From Anniella stebbinsi (lineage: Eukaryota; Chordata; Lepidosauria; Squamata; Anniellidae): a stretch of DNA of 64,000 nucleotides. The DNA is taken from positions 12,618,001 to 12,682,000 of the forward strand of contig JARDYH010000005.1 of the NCBI GenBank assembly GCA_029215795.1. The letters are read 5' to 3'. Under the pieces are notes generated by a model that saw only the letters and a program-made list of their open reading frames with translations, had not been told where the DNA came from and ran no database searches. Made by a program: the position numbers and the translations under genes. Numbering within the stretch: position 1 is the stretch's first letter; each line of letters opens with the position of its first letter. Of the stretch, positions 13,286 through 25,600 are shown one piece after another.

Positions 13286-13327
<42 letters not shown>

Positions 13328-14069
13328 GTTTGGGGGAAATTTATATTTTTTGGTACTGGGAATAAATGGAAGGGAAATGTATGTAAATTTAATGGTGGGT
13401 AAGTAGATGGAGGTGACATTTGCACAAATTGAAGGGCTGGTAACTAAATGGAGGGGAAATTTTCCCACTAGCAGTAACAGAGCAGTTTATGCAGATGTGC
13501 AAATTTCCCCCATGTATTTTCCAGCCATTAAATTTGCACAAATTTCATCTCCATTTACTTACGAGCCATTAAATTTGCATACATGTGTGTGTGTGTGTGT
13601 TTGAACTGTCAGAGAACTACAGTAACAACATCAGTAAGTGCTCTGAAAAGGAATTGCAAAAAATGGGGTAGTTCATACCTCTCCTTTCCGGAGTAGATGG
13701 AGACTGGGGGAAGTGTGGAAAATGTGGAGGACACTGAGATGTGTCAGTCCAACATTTAAAATCGAATCACTTCGCCAAGGAGATATTGTCCCCTCTCCCT
13801 TTTGGTGCACTTACTTCTTTGGCTTCTCCTCCCCCCCACCCCACAATTTTCAGTGCTTCTGAATTGTGCTATCAGGTCCCTCCTATCTCTTAGTATTATT
13901 TCTCCCACTGCAACTGTGCAGAAATTAACCTGTATGCAACCTGGTTTTGTCAATTCCTTGTATGTTACCTACTCCCCTTCACAGCTCCCTTTAATAGTTG
14001 ACAAGGAAATTGACCAGGCAAGACTCCACATACCAGAAAGTCCTAAGAGCATACTTGCAAAAGACCAAA

Positions 14070-14108
<39 letters not shown>

Positions 14109-17100
14109 AGCAACCCCAATTGTGCATTTTTGAGGCACGGGGAAAAATGCCAGGGAACAAAAAGGGGCAATGATTGGAATAGGAACAGGGATAGAAGACA
14201 GTTTTTGTCATAATGTCTCCTGGGATATGTGATGGTTGAAGAACTGAGGGGGAAGGAGAGAGGGAACAAGCCACAGCCAGTCTGATCATCTGTTGAGCAT
14301 AGTGTGGGTTGTTCTGCGAACAACTAGCCCACCATGGCTTATTTGCAGGATGGGTTAGCATGATGGTGTGAACCCACCCATTGAGTTGCTGCTGGTGCTA
14401 GGAATGACAGTGGCTCCCTGTTTCAAAGGTGTTGTGCTCGGTTGCTTGCAGGAGTGCTACGTGGGGCTAAACTTTGCCGACGAGAGCGAGGCGCGTAGTT
14501 TTCAACAAATGGTGGAAGAGAAGATGCAGAAGAGGAATCAGAAGCTGGGTAGGTGGGGGTTCCAAGCAAGGAGTTCTGACTGAAGAGAGGGCATCGCATC
14601 TCCCCTTGGAGCCCAATATCTTTAGGAAAAATTCTGCCTCCTTCAAATGATGGCTGTGGAAAAGAGAACTCTGCTTTGGGTTCGCAAATTATACATTACA
14701 AATGATGCTCATGGAAGGCAGAAAAACTGGCTGCTTTTTCATAAGCAAGGCAGTTTTGGGAAGGGCCATTTTTTGAGCAGTGATGTTGGCAGTGGATGAG
14801 GGGGTGCTTAACCCTTTCCCTATTGACCACTATTCTTTTCCAAGTTGATCCCCTCCCAGACCAGCTTCTTTTGCCCCTGTGGGGGTTACAAAGTTTTTTT
14901 AAAAATGCAGGAAGAAGAGAAATGAAAACATAATTTACATTTCATTTGCTTAAAGTCAGAACATAAAATATGCTTCAGACCGCAGGATTCCTTTTGATCC
15001 CTGAAAATGCAAGAATCCCTGTTTTAACTGATTTAGCTACAGGGATATTATATAGTTTTAGTGTGTCCAGAGAGAATTCTTCTTTTAGGCCTCTTGCTCT
15101 CCAACCTCACTGGATCCCTGGTCTTATTTTTTGCCTTGCCAAAGCATCAGGCTTTATCATCAGGTTGCAAGCAGGATGCTGACCTATTGCTAGTATTACG
15201 TTGGAAGCAACACTCCCTAGTAGGGAAAGGCCTGTATCCCATAATTTGCCTTTGGTTTACAACCATGAGATCTCATGATATTCACAGTTCTCTCTGTATA
15301 TTACAGCTGCATTTTATCAATCACTATCCCAACCTGATGTCCTCCAGATGTGTTGGTCTATTCTGGCTGTGGAGGATGTCAGTTGTCATCCTACCCATTA
15401 GGGCACTAGGGGTGTGTCTATACGAGGGGAAAGCCCCGGGGTGGCTCTGCAGTGGCACTGGGTTGTTTATATGATGCAGACGCCATTGCGGAGCCATCCC
15501 AGAGCTTTCCCCTGAAGATCCAAAATAAAAAAAATCGGGGACTTACCCTGACTTTTTCCAATGCAGTGAGGCGACGATGGTACATCCGCATCTGTCGCCG
15601 CACCGGAATTGTGTGTGTGTGTGTGTGGGGGGGGGGGTGGCCAAGCAGATGGCAACCCCTGATTGGTTGCCATCTGCCTGGACAGGGAGGAGGGTCTGGG
15701 CCAGTGAGCCACTGGAATGCCTCCATGCATGTCCGGCGTGGGAAAGTGAAATGAAAAGGTAAAAAAAGGTTTTTAAAAAGGTTTTAAAAAACCATGTGAT
15801 GGGGCATGTGGATGCGCAGCTGCACCTATGCGGCAACGTGCAGTTGCGCGGCAGTGCACAGATGTGGCAGTGCATGGGCGCGGCAGTGGCTCCTCCAGCG
15901 CAGACCCTGCACTTGCTCCTTAGTGTGGGGACAACTCACAGGAGTGCAAGCTGAGGTTGTCATGAAAACTGCCCCTAGTAGGTTGGGGTCTGGAGGGCTG
16001 ATCGTCACTGCAGTCCCAGCTCTGATACTATGTGCTGAGGTAGCTGTGTGCCGGCTGACTACTTCCATATGCAGAACTGGGTACCAGTTTTGTACAATGC
16101 TACAGGAAGGGTTGCCAGGTCTCAAAGTTTGACCCAAAGTTTGAGAAGTCAATAATTCTAACAGGACATCAGTTAAAAGGAGAAGCTAAAGGTCTCTTTA
16201 AAACAGGGCTGGAGAGAAGGTAGATCTCCAGCTGTTTTGGACTTCAATTCCCAGAATCCTGCACCAGCACAGCAAGTGCTCAGGAATGATAGGAGTTGAA
16301 GTCCAAACATCTGGAGATCTACCCACCCTTGCTTTAATACACACACACACACACACACACTCACACACACAGGCTCAATTCGGACAACGCGATAGTCAAT
16401 GGTGGGTTGACTAACCCTAACCCTCACACTAACCCTAGGGGGCACTCCCCACACAACATGGTAATAAATAATCAACTGTGGTGTGGATTAGGATCAGCAC
16501 TGTTGACTATGGCAGCATTCAGATGACACAATAGTCAAAACAACTGACGATTGTTTCCCCCACACCCGTTGTTTATTGTGTCGTCCGAATTGAGCCACAC
16601 TCTCCATCTAGTGCATGCTTCCTTCTCCTACTGGCTCTGCCGTGGATTTCTAGCCTAGCTTCATGAGAAGCTTTTTGAGTACTTCCACAGATGTGCAAAA
16701 TAAATAAAATCAGGCCTCAGTTCTGCACATGTGCGGCATCATGCATACAAGCAGTGGAGGCTGGTGGTTCTGATCTCAGTAGGGTGGTTAATTGACTTTG
16801 GGTTTCAGTCAGAACCAGTCAGAGCTCTAAAGGAGCTATCCAAGGTGTGGAGCATCTTGTGTAGCTCCTTTAGAGTTCTGACTGGATCTGGCTGAAACCT
16901 GGAGCAGATTCACCGGTCCACTGACATTAGAGCCACCAGCCTCCACTGTGTACAAGTCCTCTCAGGGAGAGTGCTGTATCTCAGGGAGAGTGCTGTAACT
17001 CGGTGGCAGAGCACATGTTTTGCACACAGAAGGTCTCTCCAGGTAGAGGTGGGGAAAACTCCTCTCTGAAACCTTGAAGAGTTTTTGTCAGGCAGTGTAG

Positions 17101-17491
17101 ACAATACTGAGCAAGTTGGAACAGTGTTCTGACACAGTATAGGGCAGTCGCTTATGTCATTTCAGGATACGTCAAGCTTAGCTGGAAAGTCTGCCTGGAT
17201 TGTCTTGGAAGCCTGCCATTTGCTGGGGGTTGCTCAGGCACTTGGGCTGGCTTGCAGCCAGGGCTCTGAACAGTTCTTACCGTTATGCCACAAAATCCTC
17301 ATTCATGCATCAAGGAAGCCCAACTTGTGCACAAACTGAATTTAGCAAATCCATTAAACAAATATAAATTTAGTTGATTTTTTACCAAAAGGTCAATTAA
17401 AGCCTCTTGTTTTTATTCTAAGCCTCCTCCTTAACTTTTTGTAGAATTTCTGATTCGATGACGGGGAGTAACACAGTAGAAAGAGAGTTTT

Positions 17492-17536
<45 letters not shown>

Positions 17537-20500
17537 TATGTGTGGGTATGGTTAATGTAAACAGCTGGAGGATGTGGAGAAGGAACATGCTAACATGCAG
17601 TTGCAGGAGCTCTGTTCCCAAACCTATCTTTAGCAGATATTACATGCATGTTTTCAAACATTTTGCCACAATAAGAACTAGAAACTTAAAAAAAACGAAA
17701 TGCTTAGGAATTCAAATTTTCCACGGTACCAAATTCCACACATTTAGAACTGAAGAAGAGTGAAGAAGTCTGTATATATTTTCTAGCACCTCATCCTAAA
17801 CATATTTTCACCTATAAAGCCAGTGGCTCCTACATCAGAAAGAACCCAAACCAACATATAAGAACTGTGCAGGACGAGAGCATCTAGTTCAGTAGCCTTC
17901 TTTCCAACAGAGGCCAGACAGATCCTTTAAGGAGCCACACAAGCAGAGTATGAATGAACCCTATCCCTCTCTTCATACACCTCTTCTTCTTTTACAGATA
18001 ACAGACAACTGCCACCGCCACCACCTCCAGTCAACGGGGGTACGTATCCCTCCTATAGACCCATCATCTTTTGTCTATGGTTTTCTCGTAAGAGTGTAGG
18101 AGTACACAGTGCTGGTTGTGGGCTTACCCCAATTGCTGGAAGGAGGAGAAGAAGAATTGCTGTAAACCTAAGACACCTAGAGCTCCATCAAACCAGGAGT
18201 TTAACACACACTTGTCACATCTGGTATCTGGTTTTGCAGCGTGGGACTCACATGATGTTGTCCCTGTCCTGCACCCATCTAGCCTCTCTTCCTCTATTTT
18301 GCATATTATTTTGGTGCAGGAAAAGTCTGGATTATTTCCCCCAATTTAATGTGCCCTTAAACCTCCGTGTATTTCTGTCCTCTCACTTTTTCCTTTGTTG
18401 GGGGCGTGTGCTTTGAGAGAAGGAGCGGGGTGGAGTGGAAGAGGTTTCACGGTGCAGTGCAATATCACAAACCCACGTGAAAGGGACCATTAGCTTGACA
18501 CGCTTATGAAACAGGTAAAAAATGCGGAGGCAAACCAGGGGAAAAATAGGTGTGATGGAGCCCCTAGAATCCTTGTTTTAGAACAAATGGACAGCAATGC
18601 TGGCTGGGAAAAGTTCCCAGCAGCTCCACTTCTAGAAGGGGCTATAACAAGGGAATTGTCCTGGGGCAATTGGTGATGAAGTATCACTAATCACTGGTCT
18701 CTTTGCCTCTGTTAGACAGAAGACCAACTCTCCCGCGGTCCCCATTGTCTGGGGTTGACTTGAATGGTAAGCAGCGTGCAGGTTTGAGTGGCATACGGTG
18801 CTTCAAATTAGGCTTTTATTGTGCAATTGCCTGACCTCATTTACAGAGTGATACCAGAGATCCAGATGTCGACATCGTTCACTTGTAACCATCCCATGTT
18901 TTCCCTCTGCTACTTCTTTTTGTTACTAAAAACAAAAATCTGTTAAGGAGGAAAAGGCAGGCTAGATATACAATGACTAGTACTGCTTGAAATCCTCAGA
19001 ACCTTCCTTCCTACGTTTCTTTCTTTCATTACTTTATATCCTTCAACTGCAAGAGTCCACAGGGTGGGTATACAGCGTGAAATGTGAATATAACTATAAA
19101 ATCTAAGATGTACAATACTAAAAAATAGAAACATACCAAACAGAAACAGCAAAGATCTCTCTGTGCAATAGCAATAAGACCTTGTTGAACTGCTTAAAAT
19201 AAAACAAGCAAGATTGGATACCACTCAAATAACCTATTATTACAGTGTGCGAAATTTCACCACCCTCACCCTCCAGTAGTTTCGGAGCTGTAGGTTCCAA
19301 GCTGCAAAAAGGTCATCATCAAGTCATTCCAAGAAGAGTGCTACCCCCTGTTGCAAACCCCTGTCTGTGGTGCTGCATCCCCTGCTGAAGTGTTTACTGG
19401 CTGTATCTTCTCCATTATCCATGGGCTTAATCGGAGCCTTAAGACCTCGCTAGCGATGACCAAGAAGAAAGAATACAGGACTGTATTCTTTAACTTTTTG
19501 TTCCAGGACCAGGCAGTCTATATACTGTCCTCATATAATGCTGGAATCTTGGTGAAACTCTGGGTGCCTCTACAAGAGCGATTTAAAGCTCTTTCAAGGC
19601 GCATTAAAATTTTTGCCTCCACATGAATGGAGCGCAAATCGGGGGTTGAGGTGCGTTTTCTCTCCGATTATGCGCATCTTCGCATTCGCGTTAAATAGTG
19701 AGTTTTAATTTACCGCGGCCGTTAAAGCGCATTATGACCATGTAAACAAGCGATTCTCCGCATCTCTACAATTTTAAAGCGCGTTTCACACAGCCGGTAA
19801 TGTGCTTCACCACCTGTCATTTATCGGAATTAGGTGTAAAAGCGATCGTGAGAAGATGCACATAATCGGGCAACCGGGCGTCAAGCCGAAGCTCTCAGGG
19901 GCTGCTTGTGAGACCCTTTTTAGGCTCTCCCACCATCACCACACACAGTTTTGTTTAAAGGCGAGGATGTGTCTTCTATGCAAGAGAAAGAGGGGTGCAC
20001 AACCTTATTTATTTTAAAATGTTTTTACCTTGCTCTTCAGCTGTAAATTCTCCCAGAGCAGCTTACATAAGATTATTAACAAACAAGACAGTTCAACATG
20101 AAAAAAGGGGGGACAAAGAAACACAGAAGGGCTGATGAAATGGCAGGCATTGCTGGGGTGGGGAGGGCTATGTTTGCTGATGTTTGGCTCATTAGCCCAC
20201 GTTCTGTTCCCCAAAGGGCCCAGTATACATCCAGTCTCCCCTACGGCTGCTTTGACTTTGCCCACAGTTGACATCCAGAATCCAGACATCACGTTTTCCC
20301 GCTACCGTGGGCTCCCTGTTCCTACCACAGTGGATAAGAAGAAGGGGAAAAAGAAGATTTCAAAGGCTGACATTGGAGCTCCGAGTGGGTTCAAGTGAGT
20401 GCCTCCAGAAGCTACATACCGTGCAAGGGAACTGGATACGGAAGGGCATCTCCTAAATTTCAAACAACCTTATAGAAAGGATTCATTGATTTCCACCATT

Positions 20501-22648
20501 TATTTTTCTTGTGTTCTCTTATCAGCCTTTCTTGGCTCTCCACGTGGGGTGGTTTGAAACCGTCGTTCCTTATGGATATGGAGGTTTTCTTTAAAGCAGT
20601 TTGAGAACTGCTGTGCTTTAGAGCAGGGCCACTCAATTACATGCTAACTGGGCTGGCCTGACCCTGTAATTTCTTGCCTGGGGTGCGATAGAGTTGCTGT
20701 TGTCCATCTTGAACAGGAGTTGTTTATAATGGCAGCTGTCCATCTTGTCCTCGCTACAGGGTGCTGCAGGGTTTCCTTCTCATTAGCATATGCACAGGTG
20801 CAGCATCATAAGGAAACTTAAGTAGGGTGCAAACAAGTCATGGGGTTCAGTAAAGGGAATGTGGAGAGGAAGAGGCTTGGAAGGCAGGTTGGCGAAGATG
20901 TCATAGGACCTGTGGGCTGCTAATAATGGAATAGGAGTCTCATGGGTGCCAGATCCAGTCCTACAGTTTCAATGTCAAAGCTGACTGAATCCTGGGGCTC
21001 AGGATCTGGGTCATCTTCAGATCCATTATGACAGGGTGCTAAATTCTATTTCAGAGAAGCTCTCAGGGGCTGCATTCCAGTGGCAGGCGGGGCCAAAAAC
21101 AAAAGGGGCATGGCTAAAGGCAAATGGGGAAAAGTTACAATAACAAAAAAATACCTGCATATTTTAGGTTAAAGCTCTTATTGCCGGTAACTAAGATTTA
21201 GGTGAGGCCTTTCAGTCTTTTAGAATGGGGAGGGGGGGGACTGCAGGAAAGCTGGGAATCCACCAAGCAATCGATGGTCAGGGGAAAGGGGGTGGGTGGC
21301 CAGTGAAAGGGGGTACAGCCATCTGGGGACCCCCTGGAGGGCCAAATTGGGACCTCTAGTGGGCTGGATGTGGCCCCAAGCCTGAGGTTCTGCACCCCTG
21401 CATTGTTAGCCCCATAAGATAAAGTTGGACATTTGCTGGGTCGCCAAATCAGTGAAGAGCCCACTGCACCATTCCCACTTTGCATGGAACACTTAGGAAC
21501 CTCAAAGCTTCTCCCCATCTCTTCCAAGGGTGCCTCAAAGTCTTCAAAACCTTAGAGCTGGTACTGCTCAAAGCCAGCACCACAATGGGGTGACAACAAG
21601 TTGACTTCGATTATTGTGATGCACTGATAATTGGATGTTTTCTGTGATTTTCTTCCAGGCATATTCAGCACATTGGATGGGATCCCAACAGTGGGTTTGA
21701 TGTACGTAGCCATCGTAGTTCATTTGTGAACTTGAAAGAGAGAGGCTGGATGTGGGGATGGGACTCTGATGGGTGAGGTCTCTGATGGGTATGAGATTAG
21801 ACTTTTGAATTACTGCAGTCCGACCAAACTCTGTGTTTATGTGTGAACTGCCTGTTTACTGCCTGCCTGAGGGGAAGTCATGAGGCCCTTGTTGTCAGGT
21901 TTCAGTGTGTACTCCACTTTTAAGGTGATGATGGATCCAGTTTTTGTGCAAGTAAGTTCAGATCAAGGCAGAAACAAAGAGAAAGCAAGGTTGGCCTGCA
22001 ACTTAACAGGAGTCTCCTAGTTCTCGAAGTCTAGTATGCAAGTCTGGGCTGGAAGCACCTATAGGAGTCAAAGTGTTTCACCTGTCCTTCTTTGGCCTAT
22101 TGGCTGGTGTGGCTGTCTCTGTCACTCCTTTGGCAAAAGTTGGGTGGTGGGCCACCAGCTGAATGTCTAAGGAATCCTTCCCCACTCTGATGCCCTCCAA
22201 ATGGTTTGGACTACATTTCCCATCAGTCCCATCACATCTTTGCTCCAATGCACATGCACACTTTTCTGAAGATGTCTTGCCTTAATACAGGGATGGGCAA
22301 CCTGGTGTCCTTCAGATATTTTGGACTACAACACTCTTAAGACCCAACCATCATGGCCAGTGATCAGGGATTATGGGAGTTGTAGTTGAAAACATGTGGA
22401 GGGTACCAGTTGCTTGATTGAAGTGGCTGTCAGGGTTTTGTTGCAGACATCTGCATATAACATCAAGTTTTCCCTTCAGTAGCGAGAAGGGGTTTGCCCG
22501 GGACATTTATTGGTCTTTAAAACTCTATATTACTACTTGTTCTTTTCCATGTGGCTAGCACAATAAGCAAGTCAAAACAACTGTGCTGAATCTATAGAAC
22601 TGATCTGTGCTGCTTTGTGTGGATTACTGTGGCACATGACGTATGTTG

Positions 22649-22695
<47 letters not shown>

Positions 22696-25600
22696 TTGCT
22701 GCAGTGAGTCCATAGCCCTTGATAACGGCATGGCTATGCTAAAGACAGTTCAAGTTTTAGGACCATTTTGGCTACACAAAAGAGTCTGAGGTGATACTAG
22801 TTGCCTTGAACACTGTTTCCTGGTAGAAAAGTGGGGTACACATAAAATCAATAACTACATAAATAAATAAAATAGTAGTGTGGGATCCCTGTATGGCAGA
22901 GGTTTGATCTCTGTGCCCTTCCTATCCATTTCAGCTACACAATTCTGTGCTGGAAGCCAGATCCTGGTGAGGTATGGCAATGAGCATTGTTCAATGAGCC
23001 ATTATCCCTGGTCATGTGTGTCAGCTCAAGAAGGCTGGCATTAAGCAACTACGGCAACCCACCATGTCTGTCTATGACCCTGTTCAGACAATATACTAAA
23101 CCACGGTGGTTAAGCATTATGGCTTAGTGTGTCTTGTGAACCATTCTTAACCATGGCGGCTACATAACCACGGTTTAACCACGCTCTCTAACCATTTGCT
23201 TCATGGCTTAGCCATGTTGGCTGAACAGGGCCTTTGTTTCTCTTCCAGGTGAATAACTTAGACCCTGATTTGAAGACCTTCTTCTCCCAGGCGGGAATCA
23301 GTGAGGCTCAACTGACGGATGTTGAGACATCAAAGATTATCTATGATTTCATTGAAGGACAAGGAGGGCTGGAGGCTGTGAAGGAAGAGCTGAGACGACA
23401 GGGTGAGCTGCTGGAATGGGAGGGGTTCTCTAACCTCTTTGGCCCCTTGTCTGCTTAGGTTGGACCAGTTGATGACTCCAGAACCTGGTCTCTAGCTAGA
23501 ATTATACCAGCTATTGAAAGGTGTGATGCCCATGTAGGATTTCTTTCCTCCTCCTCCTCCTCCTCCTCCTCCTCCTCCTCCTCCTTCTTCTTCTTCTTCT
23601 TCTTCTTTGGATCTAATAACTTCCAGAGGAACAGCTACTGCGGCAAAAACAACAGAGATTCTTGTGGCACTTTAAAGACTAGTCGATTTATGGTGGAATA
23701 AATTTTGTGGAGTAATGGAGTCTACTTTATCAGATGAATGGAGTGTTCTCCTCAATTGGCGGGTATATACAATTTCACTTTACACTGAGTCAGACTTATG
23801 CTCATAAGAACATAAGGAGAGCTGTGCCGGATCAGACCAAGGGTCCATCTAGTCCAACGCTTTGTTCACACAGTGGCCAACCAGCTGTCGACCAGGGAAC
23901 CACAAGCAGGACATGGTGCAACAGCACCCTCCCACTCATGTTCCCCAGCAACTGGTGTATATAGGCTTAGTGCCTCTGATACTGGAGGTAGCAAATAGCC
24001 ATCAGGACTAATAGCCATTGATAGCCTTCTCCTCCAGAAATATATCCAGCCCCCTTTTAAAGCCATCCAAATTGGTGGCCATCACTACATCTTGTGGAGG
24101 TGAATTCCATAGGTCCACCAGCGCTGTCAGGCTTGAGTGGCAGACTGCTTCTTAGGGCACAATCCTATGCATGTTTAGACAGAAAAAAATCCTACAACAC
24201 CCAGCATGCCCCAGCCAGCAATATTGTAGGACTGTTTTCTGTCTAAACATGCGTAGGATTGTGCCCTTAGGGTGCTTCCAGATGAGGCTTTTATTGCATT
24301 GTTGCCCTGTCTCCTTTACGAAATTTAGGAAGGGTGTCCCAGATGACATCATCTTCCACTCATCATCTTCCCAGATTTTCCTGCTGCTTCTTCCGCTGTT
24401 TTCTAACAGCAGAAAATCCGTTCAGGAGAAAAAGATGGAATTGCTGCACAATGCCTTCTGATTGATAGCACTAGGATCCCTCCCTCTGGAAGCACTCCAG
24501 GGCAGCCTCCCCCAATTTAGCACCCTCCAGATGTGTTGGACTTCAACTCCCATAACACATTTGAAGAGTGCCAATTTGGTCAGGTTGTTGTGAATGGCCG
24601 TTTTATTTACCTAGTATATATTTTAAGCTTTGCATAGCAGGGTCACAGTCTGTGCTTTTTGCATCGGGGCTGTTGTCTTTCCCATTTTTTAAAAAAATCT
24701 ATACTCAACCAAGGAAAACATCTGATGGTGGACTCTCCCCAATGAAAAAGTATCCCACAACAAATCTGCCTATCTTTAAGAAGACAAAGGACAACATGTT
24801 TTGTTGTTCTTACTCATTTCAGTATCATCCACACAAAAAGGAAGATTTATCGTAATCTTTTTACAGAGTGCTAATATATACAGATTGTGATCCTTTAAAG
24901 CTGTCCTCGGGGATTTGAATGTTCTTACTTGTCTCTTTTCAGGTCCGAGTCATCCCCCACCCCCACCTCCAAATCGTTCAGGACCCCGAAGTAGCCCTCT
25001 ACCACCTGTCCCAGGACCCCCACTTCCAGGTGCCCCTCCCATATCAAACAGAGGACCCGTCCCGTCCCCTCCCCAGTTCACTCAGGGACATCCCAGCTCT
25101 CGATTTGGGCCAAATCGTCCTCCACCGCCCCCATCTGGGCCAGTCCCCCCACCCCCTCCCCCACCCCCACCTCCCCCACCTCCATTCATGGGTTCTGCAC
25201 CTTGCCCCCCTCCACCTCTCCCCACTGGAGGGCCTGCTTCTCCGGTGGCGCAGCCTGCTCCTCCTCCCTCCATAGGCCGTGGCGCATTACTGGATCAGAT
25301 ACGCCAAGGAGTGCAACTCAACAAGGTGAGGCTCATTGAGGAGACTTGATGGATAGCTCATGCTTCGTGTGAGGGTCATCACTAACGGGGCACATGACGT
25401 TCACCTGTTCCTGTGGTGATCTCAGGTCCACCTCGCAGTTATACTGGACTATCCCTGACTGCTTTTGTTGCAGTTTTTGCCGCTCTCTCACTTCCATTCC
25501 GAAGTACATGTGCGGTGTGCCCCCCCCCCCTTGTGAGGTCGTTGCTGTTCGGCACAAGTTCCGGGCTCAGCGGACAGTCAGTCAGCCGTGAAGGGAGTGT

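Larger units (their letters stand above)
12530..14163. repeat. 1.6 kb long inverted repeat in WAS intron 3
   Basis: The left arm (about 12530-13160) and right arm (about 13600-14163) are reverse complements over several separated blocks. Examples: gtgcctcaaagatgcgcaat against attgtgcatttttgaggcac; gagtaagtaacatacaagg against ccttgtatgttacctactc; caaagcacttactgctgtg against the reverse of cagtaagtgctctg. The loop (13160-13600) carries a (TA)n tract and a further foldback (13370-13580). It is probably a large palindromic DNA element. Confidence 0.82.
11611..14451 (+). other. WAS intron 3, holds MITE-B and a long inverted repeat
   Basis: Positions 12066-12425 are MITE-B. Positions 12530-14163 form a 1.6 kb inverted repeat. 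Positions 11611-12065 and 14164-14451 show nothing recognisable. Open frames across the inverted repeat are by-products of the repeats. Confidence 0.7.
14549..17997 (+). other. WAS intron 4 (3.4 kb)
   Basis: Contents: a GC-rich element (15412-15740), a foldback MITE (16205-16332), MITE-C copy 2 (16374-16600) and a tRNA-derived SINE (16975-17160). Positions 16760-16930 hold a short foldback around gtcagagctctaaaggagct. The rest (14549-15400, 17160-17990) shows only a (GA)n run. Confidence 0.65.
21702..23248 (+). other. WAS intron 8
   Basis: It contains a type E foldback (22289-22414), a (TTA)n run (22646-22695) and a terminal-inverted-repeat element abutting exon 9 (23078-23230). Confidence 0.6.
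23403..24942 (+). other. WAS intron 9
   Basis: It holds a (CTC)n(TTC)n run, a reversed CR1-like 3' end (23806-24145) and a palindromic repeat (24154-24275). Positions 24276-24942 show only a short type E-like half (24505-24560). Confidence 0.6.

Noticed and set aside
12767..13468. 233-codon minus-strand frame
   Set aside because: It spans the left arm and loop of the inverted repeat and includes a translated (TA)n tract (repeated Tyr-Ile). No domain is seen.
13969..14361. Open frames with long His, Ser or Asp runs
   Set aside because: They are the six-frame reading of the (GAT)n microsatellite in the intron 3 inverted repeat.
16408..16440. True interstitial telomere
   Set aside because: Only two or three imperfect CCCTAA units within a MITE copy; too short to call.
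18721..18766. Alternative acceptor for WAS exon 6 at the second AG
   Set aside because: It shifts the frame and reaches a stop before the donor.
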